Assembly: GCA_965197665.1 (NCBI GenBank)
Contig: CBDANO010000002.1
Coordinates: forward strand, 62,001-126,000
Direction: 5' to 3'
Length of the DNA stretch: 64,000 nt
Source: CBDANO01 sp965197665
GTDB taxonomy: Bacteria; Chloroflexota; Dehalococcoidia; Lucifugimonadales; UBA3495
Positions 53,715 through 62,687 of this stretch are shown piece by piece. Position numbers and translations under genes: made by a program. The notes under the pieces were generated by a model that was not told where the DNA came from, ran no database searches, and worked only from the letters and a program-made list of their open reading frames with translations. How positions within the stretch are numbered: position 1 is the first letter of the stretch; the number at the start of each line of letters is the position of its first letter.

Positions 53715-53846
53715 TGAGGTAGACCCGGTTAGTTGGACAGAATTAAGGCGGAGTTAAGTGAGGGTCCCGCCGCTCCCGTATAAGATACCATGTTTGCTTC
53801 CGGCGACCACCTCCCAACTGTTGACTCTTCATTTTGGGCGCCCGGC
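53715..53846 (-). mobile_element. IS3-like right-end remnant
   Basis: Inverted copy of 9127-9258, including TGAGGTAGACCCGGTTAGTT and the GACCACCTCCCAACTGTTGA block. It lies 38 bp after the HEPN-STAND gene and contains no coding part. Confidence 0.8.
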
Positions 53847-54159
53847 CTCCAGAGCGAATCGGCGGAATAATTGTATCATTAGATGGTCATTTCTTAGGAA
53901 ATCAGCTATGCCCTTGAGGGCTGGACAACACGCCTTGGAACGCCGCGCAACACTTGCCGCCGTGCCTAATGACCCACTCGATACGGCCGCCGAAACGGTC
54001 GGTGCGCCGCGTGGCTTATTTCCCAACTTCTCATTGCTGGCAGTCTGGGCCGTCTAAATCATGCCGGCCGCCGGCGGCCGGCTGCTCCGGCCCTTGCCCG
54101 TGTCCGGCAACGACTCGTTTCGGTCGAATCGGGATCGTCATGCATCAGAAAGGCTGAAC
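53847..54159. other. Intergenic region, about 310 bp
   Basis: Nothing recognisable. It separates an IS3-like end from the decayed IS630 copy. Confidence 0.5.
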
Positions 54160-54890
54160 TGAGATGCTACCTTGGGAGGAAGCAGGGTTGTGAGGTGGAG
54201 CATCCATGGTCCAGAGGAAGTAGGAGGTCCGGCGGGGCACAGGAAAAGGGGCGGCCGCAGCGGATGATAAGAGCCAGCAGGAGCTCCGCTCGAGCGATCA
54301 CCCGGGCAGGCACCCTGCTCAAAGTGGACGAGGGCTGGGGTGCGCCCCGGGTGGCCGCCGCCTTGTGCGTGTCGGACCGGACCGGTTTCCGCACCAAGCG
54401 GCGTAACGCCGCGGAAGGATTGGATGAGGTGCTTCGCCGCCGTAACCAGGTCAACCGGCGTAGGAAACTGGATGACCGTGGCGAGGCCCACCTGATTGCT
54501 CCGGCCCGCAGCCCGAGGACCGTGACCGCTGGCCGCTGCGCCTGCTGGCGGGCGGGGTGGTGGAACCTGGGTTGGCTGAGTCCCGATCCCACGATACGGT
54601 CGGCTCCGGCTGAAAAAACGAGCTCAAGCTGCGGCGGAACGGGCAGTGGCACATTCCGAAGGTGAGCGGGGAATTCATGGCAGCCATGAAAGATGTGCTG
54701 GAGCTCTATACCGAACCCTATGACCCGAAAAGGCCGGCGGCCTGCTTTGACGAGACATCCACCAAGCTGCTGGCCGAAATCAGGGGGCCGCCGCCGGCAA
54801 AGCCCGGACGGCCGCGGCGGGAGGCAACGATCTTGTACCCAATGCCAAGCTGGCCGAGCAAAGCCCGGACGGCCGAGGCGGGAGGACTAA

Positions 54891-55805
54891 GTAACTATCT
54901 CAAATTAGCGAGGCTCCATTGACGGCGGTACCAGATAAGGGCACATGCCAGTTGGAGCAGACCAAGGTAATTGGATGGCTTCTTGTCGTAGCGCACCAGT
55001 ATCGCCCGGCACTTGGACAGCCAGCCCAGGGTGCGTTCCACCACCCACCGCCGCGCTGGGTGGGTCTTCTCGCCCGATTGGTCCAATTTCTCTTCGCCAA
55101 TACGCCGGATGTGCGGTTGGTATCCGGCGTCGGCGACGGTTCGGTGGCCTGTGGGGTTGTCATACCCCTTGTCCAAGCACAGGTTCTGGACGCCTTCTGG
55201 CCGGTTCACCACTATGCTCTCCAGCGTCGGCCTGAGGAGTTTCGTGTCGTGGACATTAGCTCCGGCCACCACCACGCTCAGTGGCCCGCCGGCCCCGTCG
55301 ATCAGGATGCTTTTCTTGCTTCCTGCCTTCCCTTGGTCCGTGGGATTGCGTCCAATAGCGCCCCCCCAAAACGCGCCTTTCCCATGGAGCAATCGGCGGA
55401 CTGCCATTCCCAGTTTACGCCGTCCAACTCCCGGCATTCTTCGATCAGGGCGGCCCAGATACCCTCAATCACCCCACGCTCGACCCAACGCTGGAAGGTT
55501 CGGTGGATGGTGCTGTCATCCCCCAGTTCCTTGGGCAAGCGGTTCCATTGGCAGGAACTGCGCATGCGGAAGATGACGCCTTGCAGCATCTTCCGCTGGT
55601 CCACCCGTTTGCGCCCCTTCCCCTTGGGTGAGTCCAACTCCAAAATCACCGGTTCAATTCGCTGCCACAGATCATCCGGTATTTCCCAGATCGTTGGCAG
55701 GGACTCGCTCTTTCCCATCATCTACCACCACACAGGTTTCCCCTATCTTACCCCCACCGCCTTTGGATTCTCCTTCTCAGACCAATACCTTTTTGAGATA
55801 GTTAC
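54891..55805 (-). mobile_element. IS5-family element (915 bp)
   Basis: Terminal repeats start GTAACTATCTCAAA on both sides. A TAA target duplication flanks it (54888-54890 and 55806-55808). It carries a two-frame transposase on the minus strand and is inserted in the decayed IS630. Confidence 0.88.
54895..55721 (-). CDS. IS5-family transposase made by -1 frameshift
   Basis: Two overlapping frames, 55721-55302 (MGKSESLPTIWEIPDDLWQR to the SADCSMGKARFGG region) and 55437-54895, join by a -1 shift on a TTTTGGGGGGG run at about 55361-55371, giving the normal RFGGGAIGRNPTD sequence. The DDE residues are Asp in SADCSMGK, Asp in GANVHDTKLL and Glu in WVVERTLGWL. Programmed frameshifting is known for this IS group, so the element may be active. 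Confidence 0.85.
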
Positions 55806-55952
55806 TAAGAGTACCTGCGAGCGGGAACTCGCAACCTCTTTCTCAGTTGCAGGCCCCGGCGGGGCCGGCGCCACGCGGCGATAGCCCGCCTTCGGACCGT
55901 TCCGGTTTCCGGCGCCGGTCCTGTTCGCCGGCCCAGGGATGGGCCCGGCCGT

Positions 55953-57269
55953 TCACGGCAACAGCATCCGTAATGCTTCTACTGCCACCCGCCGGGCCGT
56001 CCGGGCCTCAGGCGGCACCAGTGGCTCCAGCTCCCTTTTAAGCGCGTTAATCGACATACCCTTGTACCCTTTATCGAAGTGGCACCTCAAGCCGTGCAGA
56101 TCCCCAAAACCAATCCACCCATCGGCATATCGATCGAAGAAATCGGTGCTGAACGCCCAGGTCAAGAACGCCGGCAGACCCGCGCCAACCCCCCGACCGC
56201 TGAGCAGGCGGTCCGCCTCGGTTCTCATAGCCGCAGCATCGATCCGGTGCGCATCACTAATCGGTACCCGACTGTAAGTATCGTACAAGCAGGCCGACAG
56301 GTTCATAAGGTCAGGAGACAAACGGCAGAGTTCAGCGGTCTTCCATCGCTGGAGGAATTTCGACAGGTCGCTCTGACGCCGGTTGTGGACGTGCAGGGAC
56401 GCCTTCTCGGAACGGTAATCCTCGGCTACCCGCTTGCCTGCCCACGGCTGAATGTAAGCAGTCGCCGTCTGATAGCAAAATGGTGGGAATGGAAGCTCGT
56501 GCTCCCGCATCCTCACTTTCCTGTATTTGGGGTTGCCGGTGAAAGAATAGCCAGCTAGCACAGTCTTGAGCGGCGTGGACCTGCGGGGTTCGATAACGGC
56601 CTCGCAGGCAACTCGAATCTGCCAAGCGACCTGGGCCTCGGCGGCCGTCCCGCACAAGAGTAGATTCCCGCCTTTGCGAAATGAAGTCAAGCCGGCGCTC
56701 AGCACCCGGCCCCGGTTGGCCATGCCGGAATACCTATCCGCCAGGGCGGCGATCTCGTCAACCAGCACAATGGAGCCTGGCGGGACCACGTCGGGGAAGT
56801 TATAGATTTCCTCCAGGCTCAGCCGCCAACCGAACAGAGCGCCCATGGACTCACTGGAAAACACCGGAATGGCCCGGTAGGCAAAGGCCAGCATCGCGAT
56901 GGAGATCATCATATGGGACTTTCCCTCTCCCATACCCGCGCTGAAAAGGTAGATGCCGTGCTTCTTGGGTATACCGGGATTATGTTCCCTGGCCCACATG
57001 TGGAGCTTGTTCACCGTTTCCCAAGCCTCGACCCGGTCCTCCTCGCTATACACGTCCCTGCGAAGCGTGTCGGGCTTCATGGACCGGATTACGTCCACGT
57101 CCAGGAATTTCCCCGGCATCCTATCCCAATCCCGGTCGGGCCAGGGCTTCGGGGAAGGCTCAGTTTCGTGCGGTGGGGTAGTCAGGTCCAGGCTTGGGTG
57201 GGACAGGTCGGATTTCTTCGAGGATTTGTTAGGTCTCAGGAACTCTGCCCAAGGATCGGAGTCCGGCAT
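55953..57269 (-). CDS. P-loop ATPase of integrative element (Zot/FtsK-like)
   Basis: A 438-residue protein with Walker A GMGEGKS at 112-118 and Walker B IVLVDE near 167-172. The N terminus is polar; the ATPase core (about 100-290) resembles Zot or conjugation-type motor ATPases, and the C-terminal part contains no domain I know. ATG 57269 follows GAGGTG. It starts 9 bp after the zinc-ribbon gene and so is in an operon with it. It may package or move element DNA; alternatives are a replication or segregation ATPase. Confidence 0.65.
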   Translation of the reverse strand: MPDSDPWAEFLRPNKSSKKSDLSHPSLDLTTPPHETEPSPKPWPDRDWDRMPGKFLDVDVIRSMKPDTLRRDVYSEEDRVEAWETVNKLHMWAREHNPGIPKKHGIYLFSAGMGEGKSHMMISIAMLAFAYRAIPVFSSESMGALFGWRLSLEEIYNFPDVVPPGSIVLVDEIAALADRYSGMANRGRVLSAGLTSFRKGGNLLLCGTAAEAQVAWQIRVACEAVIEPRRSTPLKTVLAGYSFTGNPKYRKVRMREHELPFPPFCYQTATAYIQPWAGKRVAEDYRSEKASLHVHNRRQSDLSKFLQRWKTAELCRLSPDLMNLSACLYDTYSRVPISDAHRIDAAAMRTEADRLLSGRGVGAGLPAFLTWAFSTDFFDRYADGWIGFGDLHGLRCHFDKGYKGMSINALKRELEPLVPPEARTARRVAVEALRMLLP

Positions 57270-57277
57270 AATACACC

Positions 57278-57790
57278 TCATAGATTGGTTTTGGGCTTCC
57301 GGTTGGACCGCTTGCCCGGTAGCGCGGCCTTCTCCCGGGCCCTGGCTTGGCCAAGGGAACGCCTCACGGTCCAGAGTCCGCACCGAAATATGTCGGAAAT
57401 TTCCCGGTGGGACAGACCAAGCCCCGCGGCTCGGCTCATGGCGTCGGCCCGCTCCCGGCGGGAGCGCTTCAACGCTGCGGCGCCGGCCCGGTGGCCGGCC
57501 ACCAGCGCCGCGCCCAACAGCAGAACATCCGGCAACTCCCAAGTCCGGGCCGGCAGATCCTCGAAGTCGGGCTTAGGCGCTTCAACGAATACCGTCAGGC
57601 GCGCGCCGCACTCCCCACATGCTCCCCTGAGTCCCAAGCGTCCGGCGCTGGTGATATAGGGCCAGCTCCAGTCGTGGAGCCGCACCCTTTGCCGGCAGCT
57701 CCGGCACCTTGGCCTAGGCGGTCGAAATTGCAGCGTGGCCAAGGTGTGGCTCCGGTTTTTGATGTTGCGCCAATCAGCCAATTTAGCCAT
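57278..57790 (-). CDS. Zinc-ribbon and HTH DNA-binding protein
   Basis: A 170-residue protein with a likely zinc ribbon made of two Cys pairs (CRSC at 29-32, CGEC at 58-61) and a C-terminal helix-turn-helix (GLSHREISDIFRCGLWTVRR) like sigma region 4 or transposase-type HTH. It ends with a basic tail. ATG 57790 follows GGGGAG. Together with the ATPase 9 bp downstream and the AlpA-like gene it belongs to the integrative element, probably as regulator or replication factor. Confidence 0.65.
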   Translation of the reverse strand: MAKLADWRNIKNRSHTLATLQFRPPRPRCRSCRQRVRLHDWSWPYITSAGRLGLRGACGECGARLTVFVEAPKPDFEDLPARTWELPDVLLLGAALVAGHRAGAAALKRSRRERADAMSRAAGLGLSHREISDIFRCGLWTVRRSLGQARAREKAALPGKRSNRKPKTNL

Positions 57791-58383
57791 GTCAACTCCC
57801 CGGATCTAATTGATTCACGAATCACCAACCTTTAGTTTGACAATCGACCGGTGGGGTGTGGCCGTATTCACCGAGCAAGGCAGGAACACGCCGTCGCATT
57901 TCCGGGTCCCGGCGCAGCGGACCTGCGTCGCCACTTGCCCGGGTGGCTGTAACGCTTGGAGCCCGGACCTTGCCGTCCTTCGCCTCGCCAGGGAGAGTGG
58001 GAACTACCGCGACGGCGGCTCGGACATCGTCGGCCGCAGCTGAAATGCCGACGGCCATTGGACGCACGAAAAGTGGTTCAAAGTGGTCCACCAGCCACGA
58101 AAAGCTGGCCAACTGCTGGTAACTTCTGCAACACTTTCTATTCAAATTTGGCCGATTCCCCCCACCGGAAACCTCCCTTCCCCGCCCTGTCTGCTGCCGC
58201 GGCCGTGGGTGTGGCCTTCCCACTTCACAACCGGCTCGGATATCTACTCTGGCCAGTGGCTCCAGGTGGTCCACTTCAGCTCCGCCTTTTACATTCAAGA
58301 CAACCGGGAGGAAAACCCAAGCTCCCGACCGGAGGAGGATGCAAAGCTCCGGCTGGGCTTATGGCATCGTGCTAAAGGCCTCT
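57791..58383. other. 593-bp region inside integrative element
   Basis: No gene is convincing. A minus-strand frame (57822-58298) is open but has biased composition and no family. It contains two GTGGTCCAC blocks (near 58089 and 58262) and GCTCCGCCTTTTAC, which resemble the DNA at the hsdM 3' end, so it may hold remnants of another insertion sequence. Confidence 0.45.
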
Positions 58384-58593
58384 TCAGGGCGGCGCGTCGC
58401 CGGTGGCCCTGGGGCGGGCCTTCAGCCAGGCCTCGATCTCGGACTCCCGCCAGCGGACGGCCCGGTCTCCGATTTTCAGCGGCTCGGGGAAAGACCCATC
58501 GCGCATCTTGCGGTAAATAGTGCTGCGCCCCAGCGCAGTACGGGTCCGTACTTCGCCAAGGCGCAGGAGGCGGTCGGTGGTTGCAGTACCCAT
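58384..58593 (-). CDS. AlpA-family excisionase/regulator
   Basis: A 69-residue MerR-like winged-helix protein: RLLRLGEVRTRTALGRSTIY, then RKMRDGSFPEPLKIGDRAVR and WRESEIEAWL, the full AlpA pattern. These small proteins control integrase expression and excision of prophage-like elements. ATG 58593 follows GAGGGGT. It lies directly downstream of the integrase on the same strand. Confidence 0.88.
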   Translation of the reverse strand: MGTATTDRLLRLGEVRTRTALGRSTIYRKMRDGSFPEPLKIGDRAVRWRESEIEAWLKARPRATGDAPP

Positions 58594-58680
58594 GGGCGTA
58601 CCCCTCAAATCAAGGCTCTACTTGAATTGACGGTACACCTGGGCTTGGGGGTTGTCAGGGTGAATAAATAGCCCGAATTG

Positions 58681-60501
58681 TTACCGCGCTGGTCGGAGGC
58701 GTTGTTCCTGCTTGCGAATGATGGACCGGATGGTTTCCGATTCGTAGTGCATTAGGCATGCGATATGGTCTATCGCTTCTATACGAGGCCAACCGTGAGA
58801 CTGCAGAAACGTGAAAACCGCTGAAACTCGCAAGTCTCGGTCGAACTCTTCTGGCCGGCCTCGCGTCGAGGGAGGATTGTCTTTGGCGAATTCGTGGTGG
58901 ACCCACCGAGTCAGGAGGTCAGGGATAAGTTCGTTGTTTTCTAACAATTCGCGATGAAGGCTGCGCAGCCCCTCCCAGGCCCACCGCTCTTTCTTGGCCA
59001 TGTCGATGTAGATGGCCAGCAACGTCAACCTGTCGGTAAATCCTGAGTAGCTCGCGTAGGACGATTCTTCCGGAGTGTCCCTCCAATGGGACGGCAAGTC
59101 AGAATATTTCGGCATGCCCGGAATGTTGCCGTTCAATGTGTCGAGAAGATAAACGTCTCGGGCCTGTTCAGGCGTTTTCCCCTCCGTCTTGTCGGTCCAA
59201 CCAGCATCGTAAGCCGCCCGAGCCTCCGTCAGTTCCAGACTTTGGTCGAATAGGTTGCTCACCATGTACGGTGCTTCAGTGATGTTGCTGATGTCCGGGG
59301 ACTGTTCAGCCATTTCCCCCTCTGTATCGGTCCCGCCGGTAACGAAGGCCGACCAAGCGTCCATCAACGCCCGCCTCTGGTCGAACAGGTCGCTCCGCAT
59401 ATATGCCGCCTCCGTGGTATTGCCCACGTTGTGGGCCAGGGCTGCCTCGGCCACCGCCCACGGCGTCGGCGTCTGTTCAATCACCCAGTCCCGAAAGCTG
59501 GAGCGAAATCCATGGGGTACGGCGGGGATTTCCAGCCGCCGGAGCAGGGCGGTGAACACCATCTCGGACGCCGGCTTGCCGCTGCGCGCGGCGGGGAATA
59601 TCAACCCTTGGCCGTCGGTTAGCTCCAATGCTTGGCCCAGTATCTCCATAGCCCTGCCGGACAGCGGCACCCGGTGGGGCCGCCTGGCCTTCATCCGGGA
59701 TGCGGGGATCTCCCAGGTTGCCGTATCCCAGTCGACCTCGGTCCAATGGGCCGCCCGCACCTCCCCGGAGCGCCCGGCGGTCAGTACGAGAAACTCAAAG
59801 GCCAGCTTGGTCGAAATGCCGGCGGTGGACTCCCTTACCTGCCTCACCGCGCCCGGCACCCCGGCGTAGGGCAATGCCTGATGGTGTTCTTTCAGCCGCT
59901 GCGTCTTGGGCAGGACCTTGAGCAGGGAGCGCCCCGCCGGGTTGTCCAGCCGGTACCCCTGGGCGATCGCCCAATCCATGACGGTCTCCATTCGCTGGCG
60001 AACCCGGCTGGCGGTTTCCGGCTTGCTGGTCCAGACGGGCGTCAGCGCCTCCAGGACATCGGCGGCGCTAATGGCGTCAACCGCCTTGCACCCGATTAGC
60101 GGGAAAGCGTAGGCCTGGAGCGTCGATTGCCACTGGTATGCGTGTTTCAGGTTGCTCCAGGTGGGGCGGCGCAGCTCGATCACGCGAGCGGCGGCTTCGG
60201 CGAAGGTGGGGGTGGACGGAGCAGGCTTGCGGGCGTCTTCCCGCGCCTGCCGCTTCTCCGCTACCGGGTCCCGGCCTTCGGCAACGGCGGAGCGATTGGT
60301 TTGGGCTATGGTCCGGGCTACGGCAAGGTTGACCGCGGGATAAGGCCCCAGCCCCAGGTCACGGCGGCGTCCATGGATTACGATTCGCTGGACCCACGAT
60401 TTGCTGCCCGAAGGGGCGACGTTCAGGTAGAGGCCGTCGCCGTCGCCGTGCCTGCCGGGTTTGCTAAGGTTCTTTGCCGAGAGTGCGGTGAGGCTGCCCA
60501 T
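58681..60501 (-). CDS. Tyrosine recombinase (integrase) with duplicated active-site segment
   Basis: A 606-residue integrase with an N-terminal DUF4102-type arm-binding domain (LSKPGRHGDGDGLYLNVAPS), a core-binding domain and a catalytic domain: Arg244 (TAGRSGE), Lys271, His330/Arg333 (HGFRSSFRDW), His357 (LAHNVG) and Tyr367 (NTTEAAYMRSDLFDQ). A 35-residue block that includes Tyr367 (361-395) is repeated at 406-441 as NITEAPYMVSNLFDQ with Tyr412. A further ~165-residue helical extension follows. Usual length is about 400, so the extra 200 residues are unusual. The element probably integrated at the left flank of the formate/nitrite transporter gene. Confidence 0.9.
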   Translation of the reverse strand: MGSLTALSAKNLSKPGRHGDGDGLYLNVAPSGSKSWVQRIVIHGRRRDLGLGPYPAVNLAVARTIAQTNRSAVAEGRDPVAEKRQAREDARKPAPSTPTFAEAAARVIELRRPTWSNLKHAYQWQSTLQAYAFPLIGCKAVDAISAADVLEALTPVWTSKPETASRVRQRMETVMDWAIAQGYRLDNPAGRSLLKVLPKTQRLKEHHQALPYAGVPGAVRQVRESTAGISTKLAFEFLVLTAGRSGEVRAAHWTEVDWDTATWEIPASRMKARRPHRVPLSGRAMEILGQALELTDGQGLIFPAARSGKPASEMVFTALLRRLEIPAVPHGFRSSFRDWVIEQTPTPWAVAEAALAHNVGNTTEAAYMRSDLFDQRRALMDAWSAFVTGGTDTEGEMAEQSPDISNITEAPYMVSNLFDQSLELTEARAAYDAGWTDKTEGKTPEQARDVYLLDTLNGNIPGMPKYSDLPSHWRDTPEESSYASYSGFTDRLTLLAIYIDMAKKERWAWEGLRSLHRELLENNELIPDLLTRWVHHEFAKDNPPSTRGRPEEFDRDLRVSAVFTFLQSHGWPRIEAIDHIACLMHYESETIRSIIRKQEQRLRPAR

Positions 60502-60524
60502 ACTCCCTTCCGTACCACATTATT

Positions 60525-60543
60525 TCCCACACAATGTGTGGGA
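60525..60543. promoter_or_regulatory. 19-bp palindrome beside integrase start
   Basis: TCCCACACAATGTGTGGGA lies 24 bp upstream of the integrase start and 63 bp before the transporter start. It may be an operator or the core of the attachment site. Confidence 0.4.
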
Positions 60544-60605
60544 TACAGTGGTATTTTACGGGAGTTCGTGGGAGTGTTCAAGGCCCCAGTGTCACTCAAA
60601 CAGCT

Positions 60606-61520
60606 ATGAACCAGGGGTTTTTAAGACGGTGTGGGACGGCAAGGAGCATAAAAGCGGCGGAGGCGTTGTCCCCTAAAGAAATCGCCCATCGAGTCGAGGA
60701 GTTGGGCGTCGCGAATGCCCAAGCCGGGCTGGTTCACACCTTGACGCTGGCGGTGATGGCCGGGGCATTCATAGCGTTGGGTGGAGTGTTGGCCGGTACC
60801 ATCGCCGCGGGTTCCGAGCTGGGCGTCGGCCCCACCCGGTTTTTGTCTGGGCTGGGGCTCACCATGGGCCTGTTCATGGTGGTGATTACCGGGTCGGAAC
60901 TGTTCACCGGCAACAACATGATGCTTATGGGGGTGTTCACCCGGCGCATCAGTCTCCGCGCCTTGGGACGCAACTGGACCTTCGTCTACGCCGGGAACCT
61001 GGCCGGCGCCCTTATCATCGTGGTGATGGTCTACTACGGGCGATGGTGGGCCCAGGGTGACTTTTCCTTCGCCGAGTCGGCGATAGCCAACGCCAACGCC
61101 AAGGTCAATCTCTCTTTTGAGGCCGCTTTTCTCCGGGGTATCCTGGCCAACATCCTGGTGTGCATGGCGATCTGGCTGGCGACGGCCGGGCGCACTACTA
61201 CTGAAAAGCTCATGGGTATAGTCCTCCCGGTGTCCGCCTTCGTAGCCGCCGGTTTCGAGCACAGCGTTGCAAACATGTACTTCCTGCCCATCGGGGTGTT
61301 ACTCGTCGCCGAAAGTGAAGTCCTGGCGGCCACGGGTCTGACAGCAGATACGGCGGCCCGGCTGGATGTCCCCTGGACAGTCTATAACCTGGCGGCGGCC
61401 AGCTTGGGCAACATCGTCGGCGGGGGCTTCGTGGTCGGCCTAGCCCACTGGTTCATCCACCTGCGCGGACACCTAGGCGCCGGCAACCCGCCTCCCCAAC
61501 CCCCGCCGCGTCCGGAATAG
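60606..61520 (+). CDS. Formate/nitrite transporter family (FNT) protein
   Basis: A 304-residue membrane channel with six predicted helices. Family marks are AGLVHTLTLAVMAGAFIALG, GSELFTGNN, the NLAGAL stretch and the central His219 in GFEHSVANMYFLP. It transports formate, nitrite or hydrosulfide. ATG 60606 is chosen; an upstream frame from 60534 runs through integrase-flank DNA and lacks similarity. The integrative element adjoins its 5' side, so its promoter may lie in or beyond the element. Confidence 0.9.
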   Translation: MNQGFLRRCGTARSIKAAEALSPKEIAHRVEELGVANAQAGLVHTLTLAVMAGAFIALGGVLAGTIAAGSELGVGPTRFLSGLGLTMGLFMVVITGSELFTGNNMMLMGVFTRRISLRALGRNWTFVYAGNLAGALIIVVMVYYGRWWAQGDFSFAESAIANANAKVNLSFEAAFLRGILANILVCMAIWLATAGRTTTEKLMGIVLPVSAFVAAGFEHSVANMYFLPIGVLLVAESEVLAATGLTADTAARLDVPWTVYNLAAASLGNIVGGGFVVGLAHWFIHLRGHLGAGNPPPQPPPRPE

Positions 61521-61575
61521 CCCCCTGCGAGTCTGCCCTGGGAGAAGGGACTTTTGGAACACCCATTTCAGAAAT

Positions 61576-61613
61576 GTCCCCTCTCCCACCGGGAGAGGGT
61601 TAGGGTGAGGGCG
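61576..61613. repeat. REP-like CTCTCCC/GGGAGAGGG element
   Basis: CCCTCTCCCACCGGGAGAGG followed by GTTAGGGTGAGGGCG. It is the best-preserved copy of the family, 56 bp after the transporter stop, and could act as its terminator. Confidence 0.75.
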
Positions 61614-61742
61614 ATTCTCGACGCGGCCAAGACGAACCGGCGCAACCGGCCCACCGACGGATTAAACCATCATTCCGTGAGGGACTTCGCCTATACAACG
61701 GTTAGCGGTTGCACCCTGCGCCGTAAAGGGGAATACAGTAGA

Positions 61743-62387
61743 CTAGAGGTGGGGTTGGACCGAGGTAGCAACCAATAGCTCGATATCCTGGACCGCCTGG
61801 GACATGGCTTGGCCGATGAGGTCCAGCCTGCGCACCTGCTCGATGCGCGCTGACGCCTTGTCCAGTTCCTGCTTGGACAACAGTCCCTTGAAGATGCCGC
61901 ATACGTCGGCTAGGCAGATGATCACCACGTCGCGAGGGTGGGGGATCTGGTCGCTGAACAGCACTTCCATGATCCGCAGCTTCACCTCGCGCTCCGCCTC
62001 CCCATGAATGGTCGGGTAGCGCCTAGATCGGAACACCCACAAGAAGCGGTCGTCCTGGCGCTCCAAGATACCGTGGCCGATCAGCCGGGTGAGGGCCTCC
62101 TCGCGAATGGATTCGGCCCGGTACGCCGTGCGCTCCACCCAGAAACGGGCGTCCCGCTCTTCGCCCGCGTTTATGTCGGCCAGCGCCTCGTCCAGAAGGC
62201 TATCGCCGACGGGGGTGGCGTCGATCAAGACCAGCTTTTCCAGGTCGGTGTCGATGCGGTTCTCCAGGGCTAAGTCCATCAGCACGGCCCCGGCGAGGGC
62301 GTAGTTCATCGACTAGTAGGGCACCCGAGCGAACATCCCGTCGTCGTTGAGCAGGAGAAGGATGATTTCCTCGGCAAATCTGAGCAT
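61743..62387 (-). pseudogene. GPP34 (GOLPH3-like) protein with in-frame amber codon
   Basis: The first part from ATG 62387 (MLRFAEEIILLLLNDDGMFA, after a GGGGG ribosome-binding site) is in the same frame as the rest, MNYALAGAVLMDLALENRID onward to 61743. Only a TAG at 62313-62315 separates them, where relatives have a sense codon, probably Trp. The full product would be 214 residues, the normal size of bacterial GPP34 proteins. The ATG at 62309 could give a 188-residue form lacking the first helix. GPP34 domains bind phosphoinositides in eukaryotes; bacterial function is unknown. Confidence 0.8.
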
Positions 62388-62583
62388 GGTGATCGCCCCC
62401 TTCTGTAGACGCGCCCACCCGGTTGCCTCGGCGGCCGGGGCCGGTGGGCGTCGCGCTGGGGATATGGGCTATTCTAGCCCACCCGAAGACGCCCACGCAA
62501 CGCCTATCCGACGCTGGGGCAGGGCTATCGCATTAGAAAAATTGACGGTTATTTTGCTATCTATGCCCGCGTCTTACCATACC

Positions 62584-62610
62584 GTAGGGCCGGGTTTCAA
62601 ACCCGCCCAC
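62584..62610. repeat. Palindrome, diverged copy of 20731-20759
   Basis: GTAGGGCCGGGTTTCAAACC plus CGCCCAC forms a 12-13-bp stem with few mismatches. Confidence 0.6.
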
Positions 62611-62687
62611 GTTTGGTCGGAGGGTTGTTTTCCGTTAACAAAATCCAAATGCGATAGCCTTGTTAGGACTCCCTGATATCATTGACT

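Larger units (their letters stand above)
54160..55905 (+). pseudogene. IS630 element, copy 3, decayed and interrupted by IS5
   Basis: Similarity to copy 1 starts at about 54160 (GATGCTACCTTGGGAGG) and continues through the transposase with many stops and frameshifts, including MKDVLELYTEPYDPKRPAAC at 54690. An IS5-family element (54891-55805) splits it; similarity resumes after it with EYLRAGTRNLFLSC. A 28-bp block (AAGCCCGGACGGCCG...) is duplicated at about 54798 and 54859. The copy is clearly much older than copies 1 and 2. Confidence 0.8.

Noticed and set aside
51103..53846. Composite transposon carrying the HEPN-STAND gene
   Set aside because: The two flanking termini point the same way and neither has a transposase, so a classical composite transposon is not supported.
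57822..58298. 158-codon minus-strand frame inside the integrative element
   Set aside because: Arg/Pro-biased composition, no family, and its start region matches IS-derived DNA also found at the hsdM 3' end.
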